Positions 15,058 through 23,176 are shown, numbered from the stretch's first letter. The stretch is 33,726 nt of DNA from Ruminococcus sp. (GCA_017484095.1 JAFUTU010000043.1:1-33726); one strand, 5' to 3'. The notes: a model not told the origin generated them from the letters alone. Numbers and translations: made by a program.

Positions 15058-15840
15058 ATGATCAAACTTATCGCAACAGATATGGACGGCACTTTACTGG
15101 ATGACAAAAAGAATCTGCCTGAGAATTTTGATGAAGTCGTCAATAAACTTTTCGAGAAAAACATAAAATTCGTTATATCAAGTGGGCGCAGCTTTTGTGC
15201 TTTAAAAGCCCAATTTAAAGACTATCTTGATGATATGAGCTTTATTTGCGATAATGGTGCTTATGTTGTTGACTGCAGAGAGCTTATATATGTTTCTCTT
15301 CTGCCAAAGAATATTGTAAAGCGCTGCATAGCTTTGTGCGAACAAAACGGTTATACGCTTCTTCTCTGCGGAAAAAACGGCACATGGCATAATTCTAAAA
15401 ACACAGCCGCACATAAAGAGATAGCGCAGTACTATAACAATCAGGTGTTTACAGAAGACCTGAACAGTGTTAACGATGATATTTTCAAGGCTGCTGTTTT
15501 CGAAGAAGGCGGCATAGAATCTGACGGATATATCAAGCTACTCAATGAATTCGCAAGCGAGTGCAATGTTCAGCTTTCGGGCAGATACTGGGTCGATCTT
15601 ATGTCTCAGGGCTCTACAAAGGGCACTGCATTAAAAAGGCTCGAAAACCGAATAGGCATAGGCTATGAAGAAACGATGGCTTTCGGTGATTATCTTAATG
15701 ATATAGATATGCTGAACAATTCATATTACAGTTTTGCAATGTCAAACGCACACGATTCAATAAAGCAGGTCGCTAACTTTTTGACAGGCTCTAACAACGA
15801 GAACTCCGTTATGAAGGAAATTAGTAAATATTGTTTATAA
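15058..15840 (+). CDS. Cof-type HAD-IIB family hydrolase
   Basis: Cytoplasmic Mg-dependent phosphatase of the Cof/HAD-IIB group, which acts on sugar phosphates, flavin nucleotides or pyridoxal phosphate; the substrate is not predictable. Motif I is DMDGTLLD (D8 nucleophile, D10), motif II SSGR, then the C2B cap (about 80-185), the motif III lysine in STKGTAL and motif IV GDYLNDIDM. 260 aa is typical. The start is ATG 15058, with GCGAGGT 7 nt upstream; the in-frame upstream region contains the promoter. It is monocistronic, ending in a shared 14-bp terminator. Confidence 0.9.
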   Translation: MIKLIATDMDGTLLDDKKNLPENFDEVVNKLFEKNIKFVISSGRSFCALKAQFKDYLDDMSFICDNGAYVVDCRELIYVSLLPKNIVKRCIALCEQNGYTLLLCGKNGTWHNSKNTAAHKEIAQYYNNQVFTEDLNSVNDDIFKAAVFEEGGIESDGYIKLLNEFASECNVQLSGRYWVDLMSQGSTKGTALKRLENRIGIGYEETMAFGDYLNDIDMLNNSYYSFAMSNAHDSIKQVANFLTGSNNENSVMKEISKYCL

Positions 15841-15843
15841 TAT

Positions 15844-15878
15844 ATAAGCTTTCACAGTGTAGTTCTGTGAAAGCTTAT
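15844..15878. terminator. Bidirectional terminator
   Basis: Perfect 14-bp stem (15844-15857/15865-15878), 7-nt loop, ATTTTT-type run on the plus side. It ends the Cof-type gene and overlaps the stop of the small minus-strand gene. Confidence 0.85.
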
Positions 15879-16123
15879 TTTTCATCAGTGTTTTCTTCGT
15901 TATCGGCGTTATCATTTGTTTTCTTATTTTTAATGTATCTTATAAGCTTCTGAACCAGAAGTGTCGTAAGAGAACCCGTGACTAGTGCAGGAACAACAAG
16001 AGATACGATCTCAACAGAGTTTGATACGTCCATAGTAACAAGTATAGAACCTAGCACAATATAATATATGCCGATAATTACCGACAAAACAATCACAGAA
16101 GTATCATTGAACCTGTTTTTCAT
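15875..16123 (-). CDS. Small two-helix membrane protein, unknown
   Basis: 82-aa protein that I do not recognise. Two hydrophobic segments (about 10-31 and 39-60) are followed by a basic stretch (KLIRYIKNKKT) and an acidic, Asn-rich tail (NADNEENTDEK), suggesting an inner-membrane hairpin with both ends in the cytoplasm. The start chosen is ATG 16123, with AAGGAC about 10 nt upstream; a GTG 9 bases earlier is too close to that site. A promoter (16146-16174) directly precedes it and its stop lies in the shared terminator, so it is an independent unit. Holin-like or toxin-like activity cannot be excluded, but nothing supports it. Confidence 0.72.
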   Translation of the reverse strand: MKNRFNDTSVIVLSVIIGIYYIVLGSILVTMDVSNSVEIVSLVVPALVTGSLTTLLVQKLIRYIKNKKTNDNADNEENTDEK

Positions 16124-16145
16124 TACTAACACCGTCCTTATTTAT

Positions 16146-16174
16146 AATATAGCACAAAAAAATCAAATTGTAAA
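16146..16174 (-). promoter_or_regulatory. Promoter of the small membrane protein gene
   Basis: TTTACA (16169-16174), 17-bp spacer, TATATT (16146-16151) on the minus strand. Confidence 0.68.
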
Positions 16175-16218
16175 GAATATGTTTGAAATTGGTCAGAAAA
16201 ACACTCAATCTTGAATGG

Positions 16219-16242
16219 CTTTACTTTTGAATAATAATATGA
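16219..16242 (+). repeat. 24-bp direct repeat, copy 1 (inactive promoter copy)
   Basis: Identical over 24 bp to 16310-16333, including the TTTACT -35 and all of the spacer, but followed by AAATAA-like sequence instead of TATAAT. The 67 bp between the copies look more GC-rich than the copies themselves. Confidence 0.85.
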
Positions 16243-16309
16243 AATAAGTGCTCGCCGCACTGCTGGACATCGCGCACAAGACTGTGTAGTCAGTTATTTG
16301 CACACGCGA

Positions 16310-16333
16310 CTTTACTTTTGAATAATAATATGA
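16310..16333 (+). repeat. 24-bp direct repeat, copy 2 (part of the ABC-F promoter)
   Basis: Second copy of the 16219-16242 segment; directly followed by TATAAT, so it supplies the -35 and spacer of the working promoter. Confidence 0.85.
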
Positions 16334-16339
16334 TATAAT
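16311..16339 (+). promoter_or_regulatory. Promoter of the ABC-F gene
   Basis: TTTACT (16311-16316), 17-bp spacer, TATAAT (16334-16339) with extended TGA. A 7-bp inverted repeat, TTGATAT/ATATCAA (16342-16348/16356-16362), covers the predicted start point. Confidence 0.78.
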
Positions 16340-16377
16340 TATTGATATAGATTTAATATCAAAAAACGGGAGCATTT

Positions 16378-18324
16378 ATGGTTTTAAGCATTGAGCATTT
16401 ATACAAATATTTCGGTGCTGAGCCGATCTTAAAGGATATCTGCCTGACAGTCGAGAACAAAGAAGCTGTCGGGCTCATCGGCGTTAACGGCTGCGGAAAA
16501 TCAACGCTGCTAAATATCATAACAGGCTTACTTGACTATGATCTTACTTCCGAAGGGCTTGGCAGCCTTAGTATAGATCCGAGAGTCAAGATAGGCTATT
16601 TAAAGCAGAACAGTGGTCTGGACTCCTCACTCTCAATAAAAGAAGAGATGAAAAACGCATTTTCCGACCTTAACGATACGCTTGACAGAATGAAAGTGCT
16701 GGAGCAAACTATCGGCGATGCCGAGGGAGAAGAACTGGAAAAGTTAAGCTCTGAATATGCAGAGCTTTCTGCCTATTTTGAAGCCCGTGACGGCTACCGT
16801 ATGAATACAAGGATAGATATGGTGCTGAACGGTATGGGCTTTTCTCCCGATGATTCTTCAAGGACAGTATCTACGCTGTCAGGCGGAGAAAAAACCAGGT
16901 TGGCTCTCGCAAAGCTTCTGCTTGAGGAACCACAGCTTCTGATACTGGACGAGCCTACCAACCACCTTGATTTTGTAACGCTTAAATGGCTTGAAGATCA
17001 CCTGAAGTCATATAAAGGTGCTATTATCATAGTTTCACATGACAGGTATTTTCTTGACAAGGTATGTACCCGCATATGTGAACTTGAAAACTGCCGACTG
17101 ACATCGTATAAAGGCGGTTATTCTCAGTATGTAGTTGCTAAGAAAGCAGCATCTCAGCGCCAGATGAAGGAGTATGAAGCACAGCAGGCTGAGATAAAAA
17201 AGCTGGAAGAATATATTGAAAAGAATAAAGTAAGAGCTTCAACGGCTAAAATGGCAAAGTCAAGGCAAGCTATGCTCGATCGCATTGAGCGAATAGACAA
17301 ACCTTTGATGCTAAACAAAGCGCCGAAAATTGATCTTGAATACGATATAGAACCAACCAAAGAGGCGGTTAAGATCAACGGCTGTGAACTGAGAGTAGGG
17401 CTCGGAACTGACAGCAGGTTGATATCAGACCGGATTGATATGCTTATCAGGCGCGGCGAACATACAGGGCTTATCGGAATAAACGGCGCCGGTAAGACCA
17501 GTATACTAAAGCTTATAATGGGCACTATACCTCACGAAAAAGGCTCTGTCATTTTCGGAGGGAACGTCAAGCTTTTCTACTTCGATCAAGAGCACGCATC
17601 GCTGGATCCGAGCATGACGGTACTGGATCAGTTACTATACAGGTTCAGCGGTCTTTCAGTTGAACAAGCCAGAAAAGTTCTTGCCTCTGTCCTTATCACA
17701 GGTGAAGATGTCTTCAAGCCGATATCTATTCTCAGCGGCGGTGAACGAGCAAAGGTATGCTTTGCTATAATGATCCTTTCAAAAGCAAACGTTCTTATAC
17801 TTGATGAGCCGACAAATCATCTTGATCTGCCTGCCAAAGAAGTGCTTGAAGAAGCGCTGGCATCATATAAGGGCACAATGCTCCTCGTATCACATGACAG
17901 ATATCTGCTTGACAGGGCTGCGACACGAATAATTGAGATGAAAAACGGAAAGCTGCGCTCCTTTGAGGGTAATTTCACCGCTTACAGCGAAGCTGTATCT
18001 GCTGAAGAACAGCAGCTGGCAGCGGAAGTCTCGGAGAAAAAAGCAGCTGAACAGGAGCAGCTTCGCAAAACAGAGAAGCAGCGCCTTCACCGAACCAAGC
18101 AGCAAAGAGCGCTCGATGCAAAAAAGCGCAGCAGGATAAAAGAGCTTGAATCTCTCATTGAGGAAAGTGAGATAATGATCTCGCAAATGGAAGTAGAGAT
18201 CGCCTCACCTGAGCTTGCGCATGATTATGAAGCGATGAATATAAAATGCACCGAGCTTGAACAAAAAAGAGCCGAACTTGACTCGATGATGGAAGAATGG
18301 GCAGAACTGTCAGACGAGATATAA
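16378..18324 (+). CDS. ABC-F family ATPase (YdiF/Uup-like)
   Basis: Soluble protein with two tandem ABC ATPase domains and no membrane domain, of the class that binds the ribosomal E site to rescue stalled or inhibited ribosomes. Domain 1 has Walker A GVNGCGKST (35-43), signature LSGGEKTRLALA and Walker B LLILDEPTNHLD. The P-site-tRNA-interaction linker (about 255-310) contains a Lys/Glu/Ala-rich helical pair. Domain 2 has GINGAGKTS, LSGGERAKVCFA and VLILDEPTNHLD. A C-terminal coiled coil (about 540-648) matches YdiF/Uup-length members. Start ATG 16378 has GGGAG upstream. The leader is only about 30 nt, too short for the attenuation leader that controls many antibiotic-resistance ABC-F genes, so a housekeeping role is likelier. 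Confidence 0.93.
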   Translation: MVLSIEHLYKYFGAEPILKDICLTVENKEAVGLIGVNGCGKSTLLNIITGLLDYDLTSEGLGSLSIDPRVKIGYLKQNSGLDSSLSIKEEMKNAFSDLNDTLDRMKVLEQTIGDAEGEELEKLSSEYAELSAYFEARDGYRMNTRIDMVLNGMGFSPDDSSRTVSTLSGGEKTRLALAKLLLEEPQLLILDEPTNHLDFVTLKWLEDHLKSYKGAIIIVSHDRYFLDKVCTRICELENCRLTSYKGGYSQYVVAKKAASQRQMKEYEAQQAEIKKLEEYIEKNKVRASTAKMAKSRQAMLDRIERIDKPLMLNKAPKIDLEYDIEPTKEAVKINGCELRVGLGTDSRLISDRIDMLIRRGEHTGLIGINGAGKTSILKLIMGTIPHEKGSVIFGGNVKLFYFDQEHASLDPSMTVLDQLLYRFSGLSVEQARKVLASVLITGEDVFKPISILSGGERAKVCFAIMILSKANVLILDEPTNHLDLPAKEVLEEALASYKGTMLLVSHDRYLLDRAATRIIEMKNGKLRSFEGNFTAYSEAVSAEEQQLAAEVSEKKAAEQEQLRKTEKQRLHRTKQQRALDAKKRSRIKELESLIEESEIMISQMEVEIASPELAHDYEAMNIKCTELEQKRAELDSMMEEWAELSDEI

Positions 18325-18328
18325 AATC

Positions 18329-18353
18329 ACCCACGGAAGGATCCTCCGTGGGT
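18329..18353. terminator. Terminator between the ABC-F gene and rpe
   Basis: Perfect 9-bp stem ACCCACGGA/TCCGTGGGT with a 7-nt loop; TTTATTTAT follows on the plus side. The genes converge here. Confidence 0.75.
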
Positions 18354-18357
18354 TTAT

Positions 18358-19005
18358 TTATCCTATTATGTTTTTTACAGCCGCTGATATATCCTCGGAA
18401 TTGAACAGATATGTTCCCGAAACAAAGGTATCAGCGCCTGCCTGTCTGCAACGAAGAGCTGTTTCGGCATTAATGCCGCCGTCCACTTCTAACCTGATAT
18501 TCCTTCCAGAATCATCTATCAATGCTCTGCACTGCTTTATCTTTTGAAGCGTATCCTTGATGAATCCCTGTCCGCCGAATCCAGGCTCAACAGTCATAAC
18601 AAGCACCAGATCGACCAAGCCGATATACGGCTTGATCTCAGCGACAGGAGTACCGGGCTTTACCGATATACCTGCCGCAATGCCACGAGAATGTATCTTT
18701 TCTATCACAGCAGCAGCATCTTTTGCAGCTTCAACATGAAAAGTGATATTATCCGAACCCGCGTCTGCAAATGCATCAATGTACCGAATAGGGTCACATA
18801 TCATCAGGTGAGTGTCAACAAACATATCTGTATGCTTTCTGACCGAGCTAAGCAGCGGTATACCAAGGCTTATATTATTGACAAACAATCCGTCCATAAC
18901 GTCAAAATGCAGCCACTTTGCGCCTGCTTTTGCAGCTCTGTCAGCCTCCGCACCAAGCCGTGCAAGATCACACCCCAGTACCGATGCAGAAACTATATTT
19001 TCCAT
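18358..19005 (-). CDS. rpe: Ribulose-phosphate 3-epimerase
   Basis: Interconverts ribulose 5-phosphate and xylulose 5-phosphate in the pentose phosphate pathway. It is a TIM barrel with the family signatures HFDVMDG, DTHLMI, ITFHVEA, VMTVEPGFGGQGF, LEVDGGIN and SGTYLF; metal-binding His and Asp residues lie in the first, second and fifth. 215 aa from ATG 19005, which has GGAG 7 nt upstream; an extension to 19047 would overlap yfbR and adds a non-conserved charged segment, so it is rejected. It is downstream of yfbR in a two-gene operon rather than next to rsgA/thiN as in many Firmicutes. Confidence 0.93.
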   Translation of the reverse strand: MENIVSASVLGCDLARLGAEADRAAKAGAKWLHFDVMDGLFVNNISLGIPLLSSVRKHTDMFVDTHLMICDPIRYIDAFADAGSDNITFHVEAAKDAAAVIEKIHSRGIAAGISVKPGTPVAEIKPYIGLVDLVLVMTVEPGFGGQGFIKDTLQKIKQCRALIDDSGRNIRLEVDGGINAETALRCRQAGADTFVSGTYLFNSEDISAAVKNIIG

Positions 19006-19030
19006 ACTCTCGCTCCGATCTATCCAAACC

Positions 19031-19612
19031 TTACGCCTGTTCATCAAGTGTCATACTGTATGCAGGAATAAACTCCTCAACAAAAGCATCAGCCTCAGGT
19101 ACGCCAAGAGCTTTTATAGCCTTCAAAGTTGAATCCTCAGCAGACTTGAACTCCGAATTGCCCATCTGTCTTTCTTCAATACACTTTATAAGCGCAGATA
19201 TCTTGTCCGCTGCTTTCACAAGATCCCAGAGCTCACTTTCCTCCTCAGTTCGTGAGAACAACGGTCTGTAATCATCTTTCATATCATCAGGCAGATAAGA
19301 GATCAGTGTATCTTCTGCCTTTTTTTCGATCTCATCGTATGCGCCCCTGAGTTCCCTGCTGTAATACTTTATAGGCGTCGGAAGATCACCAGTTATAATC
19401 TCTGTAACATCGTGGAACATTGCAAGTAAAGCACATCTCTCGGGATCAACATTTCCGCCAAAGCGCTTATTTCTCAACAGCGCCAGCGCATGAGCAATAA
19501 AAGCAACATCAAGAGAATGTTCACTGATATTCTCAGTTATCGTGTTTCTCATAGTGGACCAACGGTTAATGTATTTCATTCTGGAAATAAAAGCAAAAAA
19601 TCTGCTTACCAT
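19031..19612 (-). CDS. yfbR: 5'-deoxynucleotidase, YfbR family (HD domain)
   Basis: HD-superfamily metal-dependent phosphohydrolase that removes phosphate from deoxyribonucleoside 5'-monophosphates, part of dNTP pool control. RW near residue 18 (INRWSTMRN), EHSLDVAFIAH, the HD pair in MFHDVTEIITGDLPTPIKY and a late Asp (VKAADKISALI) match YfbR. 193 aa is normal length. ATG 19612 has AGGAG upstream, and a near-consensus promoter precedes it. It is cotranscribed with rpe. Confidence 0.9.
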   Translation of the reverse strand: MVSRFFAFISRMKYINRWSTMRNTITENISEHSLDVAFIAHALALLRNKRFGGNVDPERCALLAMFHDVTEIITGDLPTPIKYYSRELRGAYDEIEKKAEDTLISYLPDDMKDDYRPLFSRTEEESELWDLVKAADKISALIKCIEERQMGNSEFKSAEDSTLKAIKALGVPEADAFVEEFIPAYSMTLDEQA

Positions 19613-19642
19613 ATCAAAGCTCCTGTTCTTTATACTATATTA

Positions 19643-19671
19643 ATTATACTTTAAGAACTAACATTTGTCAA
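19643..19671 (-). promoter_or_regulatory. Promoter of yfbR-rpe
   Basis: Consensus TTGACA (19666-19671), 17-bp spacer, TATAAT (19643-19648) on the minus strand. It starts 6 bp after the oadB terminator. Confidence 0.9.
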
Positions 19672-19676
19672 CAAAT

Positions 19677-19702
19677 ACAGCAGGAGATCTCTCCCCTGCT
19701 GT
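19677..19702 (-). terminator. Terminator of oadG-oadB
   Basis: 8-bp stem ACAGCAGG/CCTGCTGT with a 10-nt loop just after the oadB stop; the following T-tract (ATTTGTT) is weak, so some read-through into yfbR is possible. Confidence 0.65.
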
Positions 19703-19709
19703 AAATATC

Positions 19710-20933
19710 TTATTTAACGATCGCAAGCAGCACACCTGCAGCAACTGCAGAACCGATAACTCCTGCTACGTTCGGGCCCATCGCGTGCATCAGCAGATAG
19801 TTTGTAGGAACCTCTTCCTGACCTACCTTCTGAGATACTCTAGCAGCCATAGGAACGGCTGATACACCTGCCGAACCGATAAGAGGATTGATCGTCTTTC
19901 CTGAAACGATGTACATAAGCTTTCCGAGAAGCACACCACAAGCAGTACCTATAGAGAATGCAACAACACCAAGACCCATTACCTCAGCAAACTGCAGATT
20001 CATGATCTTATCTGCCTGAGTTGTAGCACCTACCGTAACACCAAGGAAAATGGTGATTATGTTCATAAGCTCATTCTGAGCAGTTTTAACAAGTCTGTCA
20101 CAGCAGCCGCTCTCTTTGAGAAGGTTACCGAACATCAGCATACCAACAAGCGGAGCAGCAGAAGGAACCATAAGTGAGATTATAATAGTAACCAGCACAG
20201 GGAATATCAGCTTTTCCGTCTTTGAAACAGGCCTGAGCTGTCCCATAACGACTGAACGCTCCTTCTTTGTTGTCAGTGCCTTCATAATAGGCGGCTGTAT
20301 AATAGGCACCAGTGCCATATACGTATAAGCCGCAAGCGCTATAGTTCCGACACCGATAGTGCTCTTGTCAGTCAGCAGCTTTGACGAAACATAGATAGAG
20401 GTAGGGCCATCAGCGCCGCCAATGATAGCGATAGAGCCGCATTCAGCAGCACTCATACCAAGGATTGCAGCACCAACGAAGGTAAAGAAGATACCTCCCT
20501 GTGCCGCAGCACCCATCAGAAAGCTTCTGGGGCTGGCTATCAGCGGTCCGAAATCCGTCATTGCGCCTATGCCAAGGAATATAAGCGGTGGGTATATCTG
20601 TAATTTAACACCCATATACAAAATATCCAGCAAACCGCCATGTTGAAGTATATTACCGTAATCTATATAATGAGAATTATCACCGACTGTCTGATAGTTC
20701 CAGAAATCAGGATGATAAAGATCAGCATAAGGCAGATTAGTGAGGAGCATTCCGAATGATATCGGCAAAAGCAACAAAGGCTCAAATCCTCTGGCTATCG
20801 CAAGATACATAAACACGAATGAAATAAGTATCATCACGATATTTTTCCAGCCGCCGTCAGCCATAAAGCCTGCAAAGCCCGACTCTCTTGCCAAAGCAGC
20901 CATAGTATCTAAAAACGAACTGATTATTGACAT
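19710..20933 (-). CDS. oadB: Sodium-translocating decarboxylase, beta subunit
   Basis: Membrane subunit that decarboxylates carboxybiotin and couples it to outward Na+ transport. It is a 407-aa multi-helix protein with the highly conserved GGADGPTSIYVSSKL (D175 matches the essential Asp of Klebsiella OadB, D203), QGGIFFTFVGA, GSAGVSAVPMAARVSQKVGQEEVPTNYLLMHAMGPNVAGVIGSAVAAGVLL. Length is at the lower end for the family. It follows oadG by 29 bp. The carboxyltransferase and carrier genes needed to feed it are at 2687-5897. GcdB and MmdB are near-identical families, so the acyl substrate cannot be read from this gene. Confidence 0.95.
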   Translation of the reverse strand: MSIISSFLDTMAALARESGFAGFMADGGWKNIVMILISFVFMYLAIARGFEPLLLLPISFGMLLTNLPYADLYHPDFWNYQTVGDNSHYIDYGNILQHGGLLDILYMGVKLQIYPPLIFLGIGAMTDFGPLIASPRSFLMGAAAQGGIFFTFVGAAILGMSAAECGSIAIIGGADGPTSIYVSSKLLTDKSTIGVGTIALAAYTYMALVPIIQPPIMKALTTKKERSVVMGQLRPVSKTEKLIFPVLVTIIISLMVPSAAPLVGMLMFGNLLKESGCCDRLVKTAQNELMNIITIFLGVTVGATTQADKIMNLQFAEVMGLGVVAFSIGTACGVLLGKLMYIVSGKTINPLIGSAGVSAVPMAARVSQKVGQEEVPTNYLLMHAMGPNVAGVIGSAVAAGVLLAIVK

Positions 20934-20962
20934 TAAAAACTCACGTTCCTTTCACGATTCTT

Positions 20963-21406
20963 CTAAAACGGCCTTGTGTTCTCGGCAATGCCCGCAGACG
21001 ACCACGCCGACCTCTGAGGCCTTGAAGTTTTCACGCTTTTAAGAACCAGCTTTTTCCCTGCCGAAGCGCTCATAGCAGCAATCGCCGCCATTATTACCGC
21101 AACTGTCTCCTCCTCGATTCCGTCCTCAATCGCAGGAACGGCCTCAACTTTTGGTACAGGCAGCACAGTCTTAGCCTTGGCAAGCTCTGCAGCCTTCTTT
21201 TCGGCTTCTGCTTTAGCTGCCTTTTTCTTTGCGGCAGCATTAAATATCGCACCATAGATACTTACACATACAATCAGCAGTATAAGCGCTATAAACACGA
21301 CAACTATACCCGTTATAACGACCGATGACACAGTTCCTGCATTAAGATCCTTCTTGTTCGGGTCGATAGTAGCCGTTGTAATAAATGATGACAAAAAATT
21401 ACCCAT
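20963..21406 (-). CDS. oadG: Sodium pump decarboxylase gamma/delta subunit (OadG-like)
   Basis: Small assembly subunit linking the carboxyltransferase to the membrane beta subunit. 147 aa: one membrane helix at about 27-52, then a basic Ala/Lys-rich region (55-80), a Pro/Val linker, and a C-terminal segment ending SAWSSAGIAENTRPF, the conserved tail of methylmalonyl-/glutaconyl-CoA decarboxylase delta-type proteins. ATG 21406 has AAGGAG 7 nt upstream. It is the first gene before oadB. No biotinyl domain is fused to it. Confidence 0.88.
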   Translation of the reverse strand: MGNFLSSFITTATIDPNKKDLNAGTVSSVVITGIVVVFIALILLIVCVSIYGAIFNAAAKKKAAKAEAEKKAAELAKAKTVLPVPKVEAVPAIEDGIEEETVAVIMAAIAAMSASAGKKLVLKSVKTSRPQRSAWSSAGIAENTRPF

Positions 21407-21442
21407 TACAACTTCTCCTTAATACAAAATTAAACCAAATTA

Positions 21443-21471
21443 ATTATACTACAATTCGCAAATAATTACAA
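21443..21471 (-). promoter_or_regulatory. Promoter of oadG-oadB
   Basis: TTGTAA (21466-21471), 17-bp spacer, TATAAT (21443-21448) on the minus strand; identical hexamers and spacing to the promoter of the carboxyltransferase operon at 5942-5970. Confidence 0.82.
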
Positions 21472-21560
21472 GTGCTTTGACAAATTATTTACATAATTTA
21501 AAATTAAATGATTATGAATTTTTCGTGAACAAAGAGAATTATTCATTCTCGCAAAAACTC

Positions 21561-21589
21561 TTTACTTTCAATAAATACTGTGATATACT
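21561..21589 (+). promoter_or_regulatory. Promoter of the MscS gene
   Basis: TTTACT (21561-21566), 17-bp spacer, TATACT (21584-21589) with extended TGA; GAGAGGTG and ATG 21612 follow closely. Confidence 0.75.
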
Positions 21590-21611
21590 TAAACATTAGA
21601 GAGGTGATACA

Positions 21612-22427
21612 ATGTCTGAAAAACTCATAAACCATATACAGGAACTAGTTCCCGAGCTTATAGCTGCTATAATAATTTTTATAGGCGGCCATATAATAAT
21701 GCGCGTTACCCTCAGCATAATGAAACGAACGATGAACCTTAAACACGTTGATATAACAGTGCATAAATTTCTGATGTCTGTCACGCGTGCTGTGATAATG
21801 ATACTTACGATCATTATCTGCTTATCCGTACTCAAAGTGCCTATGGCATCAATAATCGCTGCGATCTCGGCAGCAGGTCTCGCTATAGGTCTTGCCCTGC
21901 AAAACAGCCTTTCAAACATTGCAGGCGGTTTTATAATCCTGTTCACAAAGCCCCTCAAATACGGTGATTATGTTAAGATCGGCTCTGACGAGGGCACAGT
22001 TGAGGCTATATCCATTCTTTATACCGTGCTGAAAACCGTCGACGGAAAAGTGATATTCATACCGAACGGTAACGTTTCAAAGTCAAGCATCGTAAACATG
22101 ACCAAAGACGACAAGCGGCTTTTGGTGCATAAATTCCAGATAAGCTATTCCGATGATTACCACAAAGCAAAGGAGATAATCCGAGGGGTGCTTATAAATG
22201 AAAAGTACGTTCTTGACAAGCCTGAAGCACCGATTGTTTGTATGAGCGCTCACAACGAAAGTTCTGTAGAGATATTAGTAAAAGTATGGATACCATCCGA
22301 GAAATACCTGTTTGCAAAGTCAGACATCTTAGAGAAAGTTACCGATGCTTTTAACGTTAACGGCATAACGATCCCATTCAAACAGATCGATCTTCACATT
22401 CCCGAAGATATAGCTATTCACAAATAA
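21612..22427 (+). CDS. mscS: Small-conductance mechanosensitive channel (MscS family)
   Basis: Pore-forming osmotic safety valve. 271 aa, the size of E. coli MscS. Three membrane helices lie at about 12-35, 57-76 and 80-110; the pore helix contains AAISAAGLAIGLALQNSLSNIAGGFIIL, the Ala/Gly-rich TM3 signature. The beta domain follows (KYGDYVKIGSDEGTVEAISILYTVLKTVDGKVIFIPNGNV) and then the mixed alpha/beta C-terminal domain. ATG 21612 has GAGAGGTG 5 nt upstream. It is monocistronic, with its own promoter and a strong terminator. Confidence 0.94.
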   Translation: MSEKLINHIQELVPELIAAIIIFIGGHIIMRVTLSIMKRTMNLKHVDITVHKFLMSVTRAVIMILTIIICLSVLKVPMASIIAAISAAGLAIGLALQNSLSNIAGGFIILFTKPLKYGDYVKIGSDEGTVEAISILYTVLKTVDGKVIFIPNGNVSKSSIVNMTKDDKRLLVHKFQISYSDDYHKAKEIIRGVLINEKYVLDKPEAPIVCMSAHNESSVEILVKVWIPSEKYLFAKSDILEKVTDAFNVNGITIPFKQIDLHIPEDIAIHK

Positions 22428-22430
22428 GTT

Positions 22431-22465
22431 AAAAGAGATACGGTCACAAAGACTGTATCTCTTTT
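22431..22465. terminator. Bidirectional terminator between mscS and comF
   Basis: 15-bp stem with one G-U (22431-22445/22451-22465) and a 5-nt loop, T-run on the plus side; convergent genes. Confidence 0.87.
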
Positions 22466-23176
22466 TTATCCTTTCTCATCAAGCTCCGTATTGGCAATAG
22501 CCATACAATATACCTTATCTGCACCCATTTGTTTAAGAAGCGATGCGCACCTGTTAAATGTTGCACCTGTAGTATAAACATCATCACATATCAAAACAGA
22601 TTTGCCCTTTATGTCTATGTGTTTATTCGAAATTCTGAAAACATCATTTGCATGGGACATTCTCTCCTCAGGAGCAAGCTTATGCTGAACCGTTTTGTCT
22701 CTTCTCTTTTTAAGAAGAAACAGACCCAGCGGCTTTTTAAGCTCTGCTGCCATAAAGCCTGCTGTTTTATCAGCATGATTTATACCCTTATCACTTTTCT
22801 TGCGCCAGTTCATCGGCACCGATGTCACAATATCTATCTTATCTGCTATGCCGTCTTTTTTAATTTCAGCCGCAAGCTTCAAAGCTGCAAATTCGGACAG
22901 ATTAAGGCTTTCACCGTTTTTGAGCTCGTATATCGCGGAAATCACAGGCTCTTCATAACGCACAAGAGTATATACCCCGTCAAATGTTATCAATGAGTGT
23001 TCCCGACAGCGTCTCTTGCCGCATACAGAACAAAGCTTATCATCGTTATATGGCAGCTTCTCGATGCAATCAGCACACAAGAGCTCATCCCATTCAATGA
23101 TCTTTCCGCAAATCGGACATACATTCGGGAAAACGATATTTATGAGATATTTATATATCATGCTTCTTTCAGTCAT
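22466..23176 (-). CDS. comF: ComF family protein (phosphoribosyltransferase fold)
   Basis: 236-aa protein of the ComFC/GntX type, linked in other Firmicutes to late DNA-uptake steps. The N-terminus has a zinc-ribbon-like module (CPICGK, CADC, CSVCGKRRC) and the C-terminal half a type I phosphoribosyltransferase fold with PRPP loop VLICDDVYTTGAT. Start taken as ATG 23176 (AGGA 7 nt upstream), overlapping the recD2 stop by 8 bases; the ATG one codon earlier is also possible. No comFA helicase gene is adjacent; here it follows recD2. A role in competence is therefore inference. Confidence 0.88.
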   Translation of the reverse strand: MTERSMIYKYLINIVFPNVCPICGKIIEWDELLCADCIEKLPYNDDKLCSVCGKRRCREHSLITFDGVYTLVRYEEPVISAIYELKNGESLNLSEFAALKLAAEIKKDGIADKIDIVTSVPMNWRKKSDKGINHADKTAGFMAAELKKPLGLFLLKKRRDKTVQHKLAPEERMSHANDVFRISNKHIDIKGKSVLICDDVYTTGATFNRCASLLKQMGADKVYCMAIANTELDEKG

